Notes under the pieces: generated by a model
Database searches by the model: none
What the model saw: the letters and a program-made list of their open reading frames with translations, nothing else
What the model was told of the DNA's origin: nothing
Assembly (NCBI GenBank): GCA_019745155.1
Contig: JAIETM010000008.1
Span: forward strand, 124,001-188,000
Direction: 5' to 3'
Length of the DNA stretch: 64,000 nucleotides
DNA from: Chitinophagaceae bacterium
Lineage (GTDB): Bacteria > Bacteroidota > Bacteroidia > Chitinophagales > Chitinophagaceae
Shown: positions 41,643-49,501 of the stretch, piece by piece
Position numbering within the stretch: position 1 is the stretch's first letter
How the letters are laid out: every line of letters begins with the position of its first letter
Program-made: the position numbers and the translations under genes

Positions 41643-42512
41643 CTAGATGATCATTTTTTCAATTGGTACCACTAGAATACCCTCTGCACCTGCTGCTTTC
41701 AACTGCTCAATAATATCCCAGAATTCATTTTCATTCAACACACTATGTACACTACTCCAACCGGGCTCTGCTAATGGCAATACGGTAGGGCTCTTCATAC
41801 CGGGTAATAACGAAATAATCTGCTGGAGGTTCTCATTAGGCGCGTTTAATAGAATGTATTTGTTGTTCTTCGCCTTCTTTACTGCCTGCATGCGGAATAT
41901 GAGTCGCGCCAATAATTGTTCCTGTGCATCGCTCAATTGTTGATTCTTAATGAGTACTGCCTGCGACTGCAGAATCGTTTCCACTTCTTTGAGCCCATTC
42001 ATGAACAAGGTAGAACCACTGCTCACCAAATCACAAATAGCATCGGCCAATCCAATACCTGGGGCAATTTCTACACTACCACTGATCTCATGGATTTCCG
42101 CGCTAACCCCCTGCTCTTTCAAAAAAGCTTGGGTGATCACCGGATAGGAAGTGGCAATCTTCTTCCCCTGCAAGTATTGTACATCAGGATAAGCTTCCCC
42201 TTTTCTTACAGCAATGCTCAAACGGCATTTACCAAAACCAAGCTTTTCTGCAACAGCTACTTTCTTCTGCTTTTCATACACCACATTCTCACCTACAAAA
42301 CCAATATCTGCTACACCATCTTCTACATACTGAGGAATATCATCATCGCGTAGGAAGAAAAGCTCTAGCGGAAAATTGCTCGCCTCTGCCTTCAATTTGT
42401 TTACTCCATTTGAGATATCCACCCCACATTCCTTCAACAAACGAATAGAATCATCGTGTAAACGACCTGATTTCTGAATTGCCAGTCTGAGTTTTACCTG
42501 TTCATTGCTCAT
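41643..42512 (-). CDS. hisG: ATP phosphoribosyltransferase, long form
   Basis: The 289-residue protein has LRLAIQKSGRLHDDSIRLL, DDIPQYVEDGVADIGFVGENVV, KIATSYPVITQAFL and SGSVEIAPGIGLADAICDLVSSG. A C-terminal HisG_C regulatory domain (MKSPTVLPLAEPGW, EGILVVPIEKMI) binds histidine for feedback inhibition. It carries out the first committed step of the pathway. Upstream lies a His-rich leader peptide and attenuator, so the first his unit (hisG-D-C-B) appears to be controlled at both enzyme and transcript level. Confidence 0.96.
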   Translation of the reverse strand: MSNEQVKLRLAIQKSGRLHDDSIRLLKECGVDISNGVNKLKAEASNFPLELFFLRDDDIPQYVEDGVADIGFVGENVVYEKQKKVAVAEKLGFGKCRLSIAVRKGEAYPDVQYLQGKKIATSYPVITQAFLKEQGVSAEIHEISGSVEIAPGIGLADAICDLVSSGSTLFMNGLKEVETILQSQAVLIKNQQLSDAQEQLLARLIFRMQAVKKAKNNKYILLNAPNENLQQIISLLPGMKSPTVLPLAEPGWSSVHSVLNENEFWDIIEQLKAAGAEGILVVPIEKMII

Positions 42513-42529
42513 AGTGTTCGATTGAACGT

Positions 42530-42559
42530 AAAAAAATAGGGCTCACCATTGGTAAGCCC
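42530..42559 (-). terminator. his operon attenuator terminator (3:4 hairpin)
   Basis: On the minus strand GGGCTTACC-AAT-GGTGAGCCC pairs over 9 bp (one T:G pair) and is followed by TATTTTTTT, 18 nt before hisG. Its 5' arm can alternatively pair with GGTAGGCC (42590-42597), located one base after the leader stop codon, to form an antiterminator. Confidence 0.88.
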
Positions 42560-42598
42560 TGTAATACAATCAGATACGCATACAGCATCGGCCTACCG

Positions 42599-42643
42599 CT
42601 AGGGTAAGTTATGATGATGATGTACGTGTGTCTGATTGATCAT
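42599..42643 (-). CDS. hisL: his operon leader peptide HisL (14 aa, five His)
   Basis: The ORF reads MINQTHVHHHHNLP followed by TAG. Four consecutive CAT codons (42611-42622) and one CAC give five His in 14 codons, the hallmark of a his attenuator. CTTACC (42603-42608), within the Asn-Leu-Pro codons, can pair with GGTAGG just after the stop as the 1:2 helix. GGTAGGCC can instead pair with the terminator 5' arm as the 2:3 helix. A ribosome stalled on the His codons would cover strand 1 and favour the antiterminator. The ATG lies 4 nt after the -7 box TATTTTTG, so the leader message is probably leaderless. Confidence 0.9.
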   Translation of the reverse strand: MINQTHVHHHHNLP

Positions 42644-42647
42644 GGCG

Positions 42648-42677
42648 CAAAAATAGGCGAAATAGCTTACCGACAAA
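42648..42677 (-). promoter_or_regulatory. Promoter of hisG-D-C-B (TTTG-N18-TATTTTTG)
   Basis: On the minus strand TTTG (42674-42677) is followed after 18 nt by TATTTTTG (42648-42655), an exact match to TAnnTTTG. It ends 4 nt before the hisL ATG. This is the best complete promoter in the window. Confidence 0.75.
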
Positions 42678-42741
42678 ATTTTATCAGCGGTTTCGCAGCT
42701 CAATCTGCAGTCCTTACCTTACGCATCTTAAAAAAATTGCC

Positions 42742-45162
42742 ATGAGAAACATACCCCGTTTGCTCGCCTTATGCATGTTTGGTTTGCTTAGCATAAGTGC
42801 ACTTGCACAAGATGCTATCGGCTATCAAACACCGCCTCAAGTTATTGCTGACTTATTATTAGCTAAACCAACACCAGGTGTAAGTATTGACGACAAAGCA
42901 CATTGGATGTTGCTGATTGAACGTAACAGCTACCCAACTGTTGAAGAATTGGGCCAGCCTGAAGCACGCATTGCGGGCTTGCGTATCAACCCAATGAATT
43001 TCTCTCCTAGCAGACAGACCTACATCAATAATTTCTCACTGAAAAATATCAAGGAGAACACAACTATTCAAGTGAAAGGATTACCTGCAGGTATGTTGGC
43101 TAGTCAGCCATCTTGGAATCCATCTCAAACCAAGATCGCATTCACTAATTCTACTGGTAGTCGTGTTGACTTATATGTAATTGATGTTGCTACTCAAACA
43201 GCCAAGAAAGTAAACCAACAACCATTGAATACCGTATTGGGTGGTGCTTTTTCTTGGGTGGATGACAACACGCTTTTGTATAAAACTACTTTACAGCCTG
43301 CTTCTGCGGCACCTAAGCGTCCGATTACTCCAAAGGGTCCAGCTATGCAGGAAAACTATGGCAAAGCAGCACCTATCAGAACCTATCAAGACTTGATTAA
43401 GAGCCCATACGATGAACAATTATTCGAGTTTCTTGCTACTGCACAATTGGTAAAAAATGTGAATGGTGTTGAAACCAAAATTGGTAAGCCTGCACTCTAT
43501 ACTATGACAAGCATCTCACCTGATAAGAACTACATGATGGTGCGTACTATCCGTAAGCCATTCTCCTACCTGATGCCAGCGCAGTTATTCCCATCTACTG
43601 TTAGTATTACTGACATGAATGGAAAGACCGTAAAAGTTTTAGCGGAATTGCCTTCAGGCGAAGGTTCTCCATCTGGATTCGATAACGTACAAGATGTGGT
43701 GCGTGGTTTCGACTGGCGTGATGATGCACCTGCAACCATTACATGGTGCAAGCCTTTGGATAGCGGTATGATCAGAAGCAAGGTAGAATTCCATGATGCT
43801 GTGTATGCGCTCAGTGCTCCTTTCACCGGTGAAGCCAAAGAACTTTTCAAAACACAATGGCGTTTCCGCGGTATTAACTGGGGTAACGAATCATTGGCTT
43901 TGGTAAGCGAAGGTTTAGCAGGCAGACAAAGAGCACGCATCCACAAATACAATCCATCTACCGGTGCATTGGAGTTGATGCTGGAAAGAGCTACTACAGA
44001 TGCCTACAGCGATCCTGGTCAACCTTATACTTCAAGAAACAAATGGGGCCGTCAGGTAATCACAACTGTTGACAATGGCAGCAAACTGCTGATGATTAAC
44101 AATACAGGTTCATCACCTAAAGGCGATTTGCCTTTCTTAGCAAAGTTCGATTTAAGCTCCAAGCAAAGCGAAATCATCTGGCGTTGTACCGAAGGACAGT
44201 TTGAATCTATTGTAGACGTATTAGACGCAGACAAACTCACACTGGTAACTAGAAGAGAAACGCAGAAAGATGTACCCAACTATTACATCAAGGATTTGAA
44301 AGCACGTATTGCTGATAGAGCATTGACAAATTTCAGCAATCCCTATCCTGCATTAGAAGGTATTACCAAAGAAAAAATAAAGTACAAGCGCGCTGATGGT
44401 GTTGACTTGACTGGCGATTTATACTTACCTAAAGGATATGATCCCAAAAAAGACGGCCCACTGCCAGTTTTCATGTGGGCTTATCCAAGAGAGTTCAACT
44501 CTGCTGCTGATGCTGCTCAGGTAAGAGGTTCTAAAGATCGTTTTACGACAATCAGCTGGGGTGGACCAGTCTTCTGGGTAACACAAGGTTATGCGGTATT
44601 AGACAATGCAGAAATGCCTATCGTAGCAACCAGCGCTGATAAAAAACCAAATGACGATTTTATTCAGCAATTAAAACTGAATGCTGAAGCTGCAGTTAAT
44701 AAACTAGCAGAAATGGGTGTGGGTGATAAAAACCGTGTAGCAGTTGGCGGACATAGCTATGGCGCTTTCATGACTGCACACTTACTCTCACACACCAACT
44801 TATTCAAAGCAGGTATTGCCCGCAGTGGTGCTTACAATCGTTCACTGACGCCATTTGGTTTCCAGAACGAAGACAGAACCTACTGGCAAGCACCAAACTT
44901 ATATTTCGATATGAGTCCGTTCAGTTATGCCAATAAAATTAAAACACCCATTTTGCTGGTTCATGGCGAGATGGATGATAATCAGGGCACCTTCCCTATC
45001 CAAAGTGAGCGTTTCTACAATGCCATTAAAGGACATGGTGGCACATCACGATACATTGTATTGCCTTACGAAGCCCATGGCTATAGAGGCAAGGAAAACC
45101 TACTGCATATGTTGTGGGAACAACACCAGTGGTTAGAGAAATATGTAAAGAATGCGAAATAA
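42742..45162 (+). CDS. S9-family serine peptidase (prolyl-oligopeptidase fold)
   Basis: The 806-residue exported protein (signal MRNIPRLLALCMFGLLSISALAQ, cleaved near residue 23) has an N-terminal beta-propeller-like part and a C-terminal alpha/beta-hydrolase domain. The catalytic Ser is in GGHSYGAFM (Ser672), the Asp in HGEMDDNQG (about 745-746) and the His in EAHGYRG (His779). The GHSYGAFM pattern is seen in plant and bacterial glutamyl endopeptidase-like S9D members. It probably cleaves peptides in the periplasm or outside the cell. It is monocistronic, divergent from the his leader and followed by a hairpin terminator. Confidence 0.9.
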   Translation: MRNIPRLLALCMFGLLSISALAQDAIGYQTPPQVIADLLLAKPTPGVSIDDKAHWMLLIERNSYPTVEELGQPEARIAGLRINPMNFSPSRQTYINNFSLKNIKENTTIQVKGLPAGMLASQPSWNPSQTKIAFTNSTGSRVDLYVIDVATQTAKKVNQQPLNTVLGGAFSWVDDNTLLYKTTLQPASAAPKRPITPKGPAMQENYGKAAPIRTYQDLIKSPYDEQLFEFLATAQLVKNVNGVETKIGKPALYTMTSISPDKNYMMVRTIRKPFSYLMPAQLFPSTVSITDMNGKTVKVLAELPSGEGSPSGFDNVQDVVRGFDWRDDAPATITWCKPLDSGMIRSKVEFHDAVYALSAPFTGEAKELFKTQWRFRGINWGNESLALVSEGLAGRQRARIHKYNPSTGALELMLERATTDAYSDPGQPYTSRNKWGRQVITTVDNGSKLLMINNTGSSPKGDLPFLAKFDLSSKQSEIIWRCTEGQFESIVDVLDADKLTLVTRRETQKDVPNYYIKDLKARIADRALTNFSNPYPALEGITKEKIKYKRADGVDLTGDLYLPKGYDPKKDGPLPVFMWAYPREFNSAADAAQVRGSKDRFTTISWGGPVFWVTQGYAVLDNAEMPIVATSADKKPNDDFIQQLKLNAEAAVNKLAEMGVGDKNRVAVGGHSYGAFMTAHLLSHTNLFKAGIARSGAYNRSLTPFGFQNEDRTYWQAPNLYFDMSPFSYANKIKTPILLVHGEMDDNQGTFPIQSERFYNAIKGHGGTSRYIVLPYEAHGYRGKENLLHMLWEQHQWLEKYVKNAK

Positions 45163-45170
45163 GCGTATCA

Positions 45171-45203
45171 AAAAGCCCCGACGATTCTGTCGGGGCTTTT
45201 TTT
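45171..45203. terminator. Bidirectional terminator between S9 peptidase and PPC genes
   Basis: AAAAGCCCCGAC-GATTCT-GTCGGGGCTTTT is a perfect 12-bp stem with flanking A and T tracts. Its core resembles the trp attenuator stem, but no alternative pairing partner is evident here. Confidence 0.88.
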
Positions 45204-45666
45204 ATTCTTTTGTTTTGATTTGTAATTCCTTCCAGGGTGTTGATCCATCAACAGCTCTTTCAAATACATGTTTCGAGGAAGTCTGAATCACCATTTCTGC
45301 GGTTGTGTAAACAGTACAGCCCTCCAGTAGATGCCCGCCAATGGTCTTTCCTGTACTATCGGCTATAGTGATATGCAAATGACTTCCGTTAATAGATACC
45401 GTACCATTAAGGCTCAAGATTTCAAAATGACCACTACCCTTTACACCAGTTTCCTGATTGGCAAATCGGATATGGTAATCTGTGAGGCTACCCACTGAGG
45501 ATACAACCCAGCCCGCTTCAATATGGTGCTGTACAACATACTCCTGAATAGATTTCAGCAAATCCTGCCCGGGCTTGAGTCGAAATGCATGTGTATTGGA
45601 TGATTCCTGCATAGTTGTACAAGCATTACATAAAGTGAAAAATAGAATTGCTATAAACCGCTTCAT
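45202..45666 (-). CDS. PPC (DUF296) domain lipoprotein
   Basis: I use the ATG at 45666, which gives MKRFIAILFFTLCNACTTMQ, a lipoprotein signal with lipobox LCNAC. The 45876 reading overlaps the glycosyltransferase gene and adds 70 unlikely residues. The 154-residue product then has a PPC/DUF296 domain: FRLKPGQDLLKSIQEYV, AGWVVSSVGSLTDYHIRFAN, FEILSLNGTVS, HLHITIADSTGKTIGGHLLEGCTVYTTAEMVI. The family, including AT-hook proteins and bacterial free-standing members, forms trimers of uncertain function. An exported, lipid-anchored version is uncommon. It begins 1 nt after the glycosyltransferase stop. Confidence 0.82.
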   Translation of the reverse strand: MKRFIAILFFTLCNACTTMQESSNTHAFRLKPGQDLLKSIQEYVVQHHIEAGWVVSSVGSLTDYHIRFANQETGVKGSGHFEILSLNGTVSINGSHLHITIADSTGKTIGGHLLEGCTVYTTAEMVIQTSSKHVFERAVDGSTPWKELQIKTKE

Positions 45667-45667
45667 A

Positions 45668-46477
45668 TCAAACGAAAATAAGCTTCCAGTATAAATATAC
45701 TTGATATGGATAAGCATTACCTCCTTTGAAACGGTACTTGAATAAGTGATAGGTGTTTCTCGCAAACTCTCGCAGAAATATGTAGCTTCTTTGAAGTCGA
45801 TCAAGCATGCTTTGTTGCTGGTGCTTTCGATAGAAATAAGCATGTGCTCCAATGATTGCCTGAAACCTGTTTTCAATTGTACCTATTCTCCATGGATGAA
45901 TAACAACCGCATCACGCATAAATAATACTTTGCTTTGCTGCATCAGCCTGATATACATATCCTCATCTTCGAGACAGGGAATAACAAAAGCTTCATCAAA
46001 ACCACCAATTTGATCAAATAATGTCATGCGCACTGCAATATTGGCCGACCAAAAATTACCGCCATCAATATTAATGGGCGCCTGCTGATCATAGCGGGTA
46101 CGCGTTTCTATACCTACAATCGCTCCCTCTACTGCACCTATTTCATTACTGATCGACTGAAAAATTTTCGCATAGGTCAGAATCAAATTATTGTACGCCA
46201 TGCAATCATCATCAATGAAGACCAACCACTGACCTTTTGCAGTTGAAGCACCACGGTTTCTGTTTGCTGCAGGACCTTTAGTGGGTCCTTTTACCCATTG
46301 CGCAAAAGGAAAATCGGTTTCTACCATGTCCTTTGCTGAATCATTCCCATCATCACTCACAATCACTTCATACATATCAGGATCAGCATGCTGCACATGC
46401 GGCGCAAGTGATGCCAGACAGTAACTGAGCTGTTGATGACGATTACAAGTTGGTATGATAACAGAAATCAGCGGCAC
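45668..46477 (-). CDS. GT2 family glycosyltransferase
   Basis: The 269-residue protein starts with a GTG at 46477 (PLISVIIPTCNRHQQLSYCLASL); no in-frame ATG is close. The GT-A fold motifs are SDDGNDSAKD, AANRNRGASTAKGQWLVFIDDDCMAYN (DDD metal motif) and CLEDEDMYIRL. It is most likely a cytosolic transferase adding a sugar to a surface polysaccharide; the sugar is unknown. Its start lies within a few bases of the upstream transferase stop. Confidence 0.88.
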   Translation of the reverse strand: MPLISVIIPTCNRHQQLSYCLASLAPHVQHADPDMYEVIVSDDGNDSAKDMVETDFPFAQWVKGPTKGPAANRNRGASTAKGQWLVFIDDDCMAYNNLILTYAKIFQSISNEIGAVEGAIVGIETRTRYDQQAPINIDGGNFWSANIAVRMTLFDQIGGFDEAFVIPCLEDEDMYIRLMQQSKVLFMRDAVVIHPWRIGTIENRFQAIIGAHAYFYRKHQQQSMLDRLQRSYIFLREFARNTYHLFKYRFKGGNAYPYQVYLYWKLIFV

Positions 46478-46478
46478 A

Positions 46479-47477
46479 TCAATGCATTTTATACCTAATC
46501 AGGTATTTGATATATAACTTAAATACCCATTGAAAAGTTTCCCAGTTATGGTGCATATTCCACGCACCTTTGGCCTGCACCAATGCTGCTTTCGGATCCT
46601 CATAATCATGATAGACTTTATGCGAGATTTTAGCGAAGTAAATAGAAAAGTTCTTCCTCGCCTGATCGCTTAAGTATTCACGGGTATCAAAAGGCAGGTA
46701 ATGTGCGATTGTTTTAATCACCTGATTGATATCACGGATATTTTGTCCGCTCAAGAAAGACCTGCTGGTGATATTGCTTGTGTGAATACGATAACGGGCA
46801 AGATACTTAGGCGAATGTGCTACATCATAATAAGCCGCAATCCTCACCCACATTTCCCAATCTTCTCCATAATGCACACCAAAAAAACTACCTAGTTGCT
46901 CATACACCAATCGCTTCACCACCATTGCAGGTGGTTGTACGCGCTGACCTACGGCTATTTTTTCCAACCAATTATCCAAAACTCCAGTCTCAGTAGATAA
47001 TGGCTTTTCTATCCAAAGTTCTTGATCTTCTTCGTCCACATAAATAAAGTCAGTAAATGCAGCGCCAACAGTAGGATGTTCTTCAAACAAAGCTTGTATC
47101 TCCCGATAAAATCCATTGATTACAAAATCATCACCATGGAGTATATGCACATAATGCCCCTTGGCGCGATTGATACATGTTTCAAAATTGCGCAGACTAC
47201 CACTATTCTCTGGCTGTCGATAATAGCCTACCCTTCCTTTGCCGATCTGTGCTACCAGTGCAGCCACATCACCATCCGTACTAGCATCATCAATTACTTC
47301 AATCTGCATTTCAGCTTCAGGTAAAGCTTGAGAGAGTACTGATTGAATGGTATGACCGAGATACTGAATACAATTGTAAGCAGGTATCATCACCGAGAAC
47401 AAAGGACGCGGCTCATCCGTTTCTATAGGCTGGATGACAGGTGGTTGTTGTGGTGTTCTATCCTGCGGCTTCATCAT
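46479..47477 (-). CDS. GT2 family glycosyltransferase
   Basis: The start is the ATG at 47477 (MMKPQDRTP); the 47516 reading begins with TTG. The 332-residue protein has a Pro-rich N-terminus, then LFSVMIPAYNCIQYLGHTIQSVL, VIDDASTDGDV and GHYVHILHGDDFVI, and a C-terminal acceptor part with YGEDWEMWVRIAAYYDV. It overlaps the double-domain transferase upstream by 20 bp, so translation is probably coupled. Sugar and acceptor are unknown. Confidence 0.88.
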   Translation of the reverse strand: MMKPQDRTPQQPPVIQPIETDEPRPLFSVMIPAYNCIQYLGHTIQSVLSQALPEAEMQIEVIDDASTDGDVAALVAQIGKGRVGYYRQPENSGSLRNFETCINRAKGHYVHILHGDDFVINGFYREIQALFEEHPTVGAAFTDFIYVDEEDQELWIEKPLSTETGVLDNWLEKIAVGQRVQPPAMVVKRLVYEQLGSFFGVHYGEDWEMWVRIAAYYDVAHSPKYLARYRIHTSNITSRSFLSGQNIRDINQVIKTIAHYLPFDTREYLSDQARKNFSIYFAKISHKVYHDYEDPKAALVQAKGAWNMHHNWETFQWVFKLYIKYLIRYKMH

Positions 47478-49500
47478 ACTGATAATATTGTTTCCAAAAG
47501 TATTTTCCTTGCTCAACTAATGAAAGTTGAGCTGCACTTAAAGAAGGCATCAACTTAGCATATACTTTTTGTACAGTTTCATACATCAATGCCGTATTAG
47601 CAGAAGCACTTTGCCCATGTTTTCTGTAACGCGCAATTAGGCGATCATGCTGATATGCTGGATAATGCTGTGTTATACGCAGATGTATATCATAATCCTC
47701 ACTACCCTTTAGCTGTGTGTCATAGGCAAAGGTGAAGAATAGTTCCCGGCGATACATTGCTACAGATTGCAACCCGATAAAATTACCCATCAACAAATCT
47801 TCAAAAAAATGACCCGACTTGGTGTTGCATACGTGACCACCAATATCTATACCTTGTTCATCTATCGGCGTATAGCCTCCGCAAACCATCACTGCATCTC
47901 TATAATACGTAAAGAAATACAGATTCAGTTCAATGGCGTTTTCATACAAAAGATCATCAGCATCCAGAAATACCACATAATCGCCTTTGCTATATGCGAC
48001 ACCGATATTTCTGGTAACACTGACACCAGCATTGGGCAAGTGCACATATGTTACTTGTGGAAATCCTGCGCAGACAGCCGCCGTATTATCTGTAGAACCA
48101 TCATCAACTACGATCACTTCTACATGCTGATAAGTTTGCTTTAAAACACTTTCAATAGCTGCTTGTAAATAGCTTCCCTGATTGTAACAAGGAATAATCA
48201 CAGAAACAAGTGTATCTGATTTAACCTCAGCTGGCTTACCCAACTGCTCAGGCAAAAGCATAGGATCTGATTGCCGTCTACCCTTATTCGCTTGAAAAAA
48301 GCGCCAACCCGAATAGGCTCCACGAATCTCTTGCCAAAAGAGCCATGGATTTTCTCTGACTTGTAAAGTCAAAAGCTTCCAAATACGCTTAAGGTAATAC
48401 TGGGGAATATATTTATAGACACGCTTAAGATTGCCCTCATGCCCGTAACGCTCATGCTGCACCAATAAAGAGCTCACTTGCCCGCGCATATAACTGAAGA
48501 GTTGCTTCGACAAGCTCTCCATGGTATCTCTATGCTCATGAAATACATACAAAGCAGGATCGTAATAACATGACCAACCTTCTGCCAAAATACGGTACCA
48601 CATTTCAGAATCACCGCTACAACCTGAAGCACCAACATCTAATCGCTCATCAAAATAACCTGCTAACTGAAAAGCAGCTTTTCGAAAAGCCATGTTCGCA
48701 CCAGCACCAATATCCCATACTGGTACACCATAGGGCAGCTTTGCCAAGAAATAGGCTCGATCAAATAACACAGGTAAATAGCCCTTATTGAAACCCCAAT
48801 TACGTTCAAAAATATATTGGGCTTTTGTTTTCAGCGCATACGGTATCACTAAACCAGTGACTGCCATAATCTGTGGATGATGAAAAGCTTGCCGCAGTTG
48901 ACTAATCCAGTTTTCAGGCACAAGTACATCATCATCTGTATAAGCGATAATTTCTCCAGAAGCTGCTTGCGCTCCGGTATTACGCGCTATGTCCAATCCT
49001 TTCCTAGGTTCAAGTACATAACGAACTTGTGGAAATTGCGAAACGACCATTCTAGTTGCTTCATCATCAGGCGCATTATCTACGATGATTAGCTCGAAAT
49101 CCTTATCAGTACACGCTAGTATTTGTCGAATACAATTGGCCAGCTGCGCAGCACGATTGCGTGTACACACAACAACGGATAGCGTTTCATGCTTTGCAAC
49201 AGAATTTCGCTTAAATAAATCCTCTAAAAACAAGCTCAGCGCCGATAGCTGTCCCTGCTGAAGCATGGAACGCCAATCTGTACTCAATTTTCTTTGCCTA
49301 CAGTAATGATCCAATGCAGACGATACAGCTTCAATGATTCGTGGTGCATTAGGTAAGGGTTCTCCCGCTTCATACCAGATATGCCCTAGTGGCACTTGAT
49401 TCCACCACAAAAGCAGGTATGCCGACTCATGCTTGGGAATAGTTAAGCAATTCGTCTCAGCAAGCTGTATATGATGAATATGATAGGGCTGAAATGCCAT
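47458..49500 (-). CDS. Two-domain GT2 glycosyltransferase
   Basis: The 680-residue protein contains two GT-A domains. The first spans about residues 120-400, with LSVVVCTRNRAAQLANCIRQIL, IVDNAPDDEAT, NTGAQAASGEIIAYTDDDVLVPENW and GCSGDSEMWYRI. The second begins near residue 430, with VSVIIPCYNQGSYLQAAIESVLKQ, VVDDGSTDNTAAV and YVVFLDADDLLYEN. The N-terminal ~100 residues have no recognised domain. Fused GT2 proteins often make alternating linkages in a polysaccharide repeat. It follows the ABC ATPase gene by 1 nt in the same operon. Confidence 0.9.
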   Translation of the reverse strand: MAFQPYHIHHIQLAETNCLTIPKHESAYLLLWWNQVPLGHIWYEAGEPLPNAPRIIEAVSSALDHYCRQRKLSTDWRSMLQQGQLSALSLFLEDLFKRNSVAKHETLSVVVCTRNRAAQLANCIRQILACTDKDFELIIVDNAPDDEATRMVVSQFPQVRYVLEPRKGLDIARNTGAQAASGEIIAYTDDDVLVPENWISQLRQAFHHPQIMAVTGLVIPYALKTKAQYIFERNWGFNKGYLPVLFDRAYFLAKLPYGVPVWDIGAGANMAFRKAAFQLAGYFDERLDVGASGCSGDSEMWYRILAEGWSCYYDPALYVFHEHRDTMESLSKQLFSYMRGQVSSLLVQHERYGHEGNLKRVYKYIPQYYLKRIWKLLTLQVRENPWLFWQEIRGAYSGWRFFQANKGRRQSDPMLLPEQLGKPAEVKSDTLVSVIIPCYNQGSYLQAAIESVLKQTYQHVEVIVVDDGSTDNTAAVCAGFPQVTYVHLPNAGVSVTRNIGVAYSKGDYVVFLDADDLLYENAIELNLYFFTYYRDAVMVCGGYTPIDEQGIDIGGHVCNTKSGHFFEDLLMGNFIGLQSVAMYRRELFFTFAYDTQLKGSEDYDIHLRITQHYPAYQHDRLIARYRKHGQSASANTALMYETVQKVYAKLMPSLSAAQLSLVEQGKYFWKQYYQYDEAAG

Positions 49501-49501
49501 G

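Noticed and set aside
42605-42622. ATGATGATGATG run read as a microsatellite
   Set aside because: On the minus strand the run is an in-frame set of four His codons inside a leader ORF with promoter and attenuator hairpins.
45666-45876. N-terminal extension of the PPC protein
   Set aside because: It overlaps the glycosyltransferase coding region and would bury the lipoprotein signal sequence.
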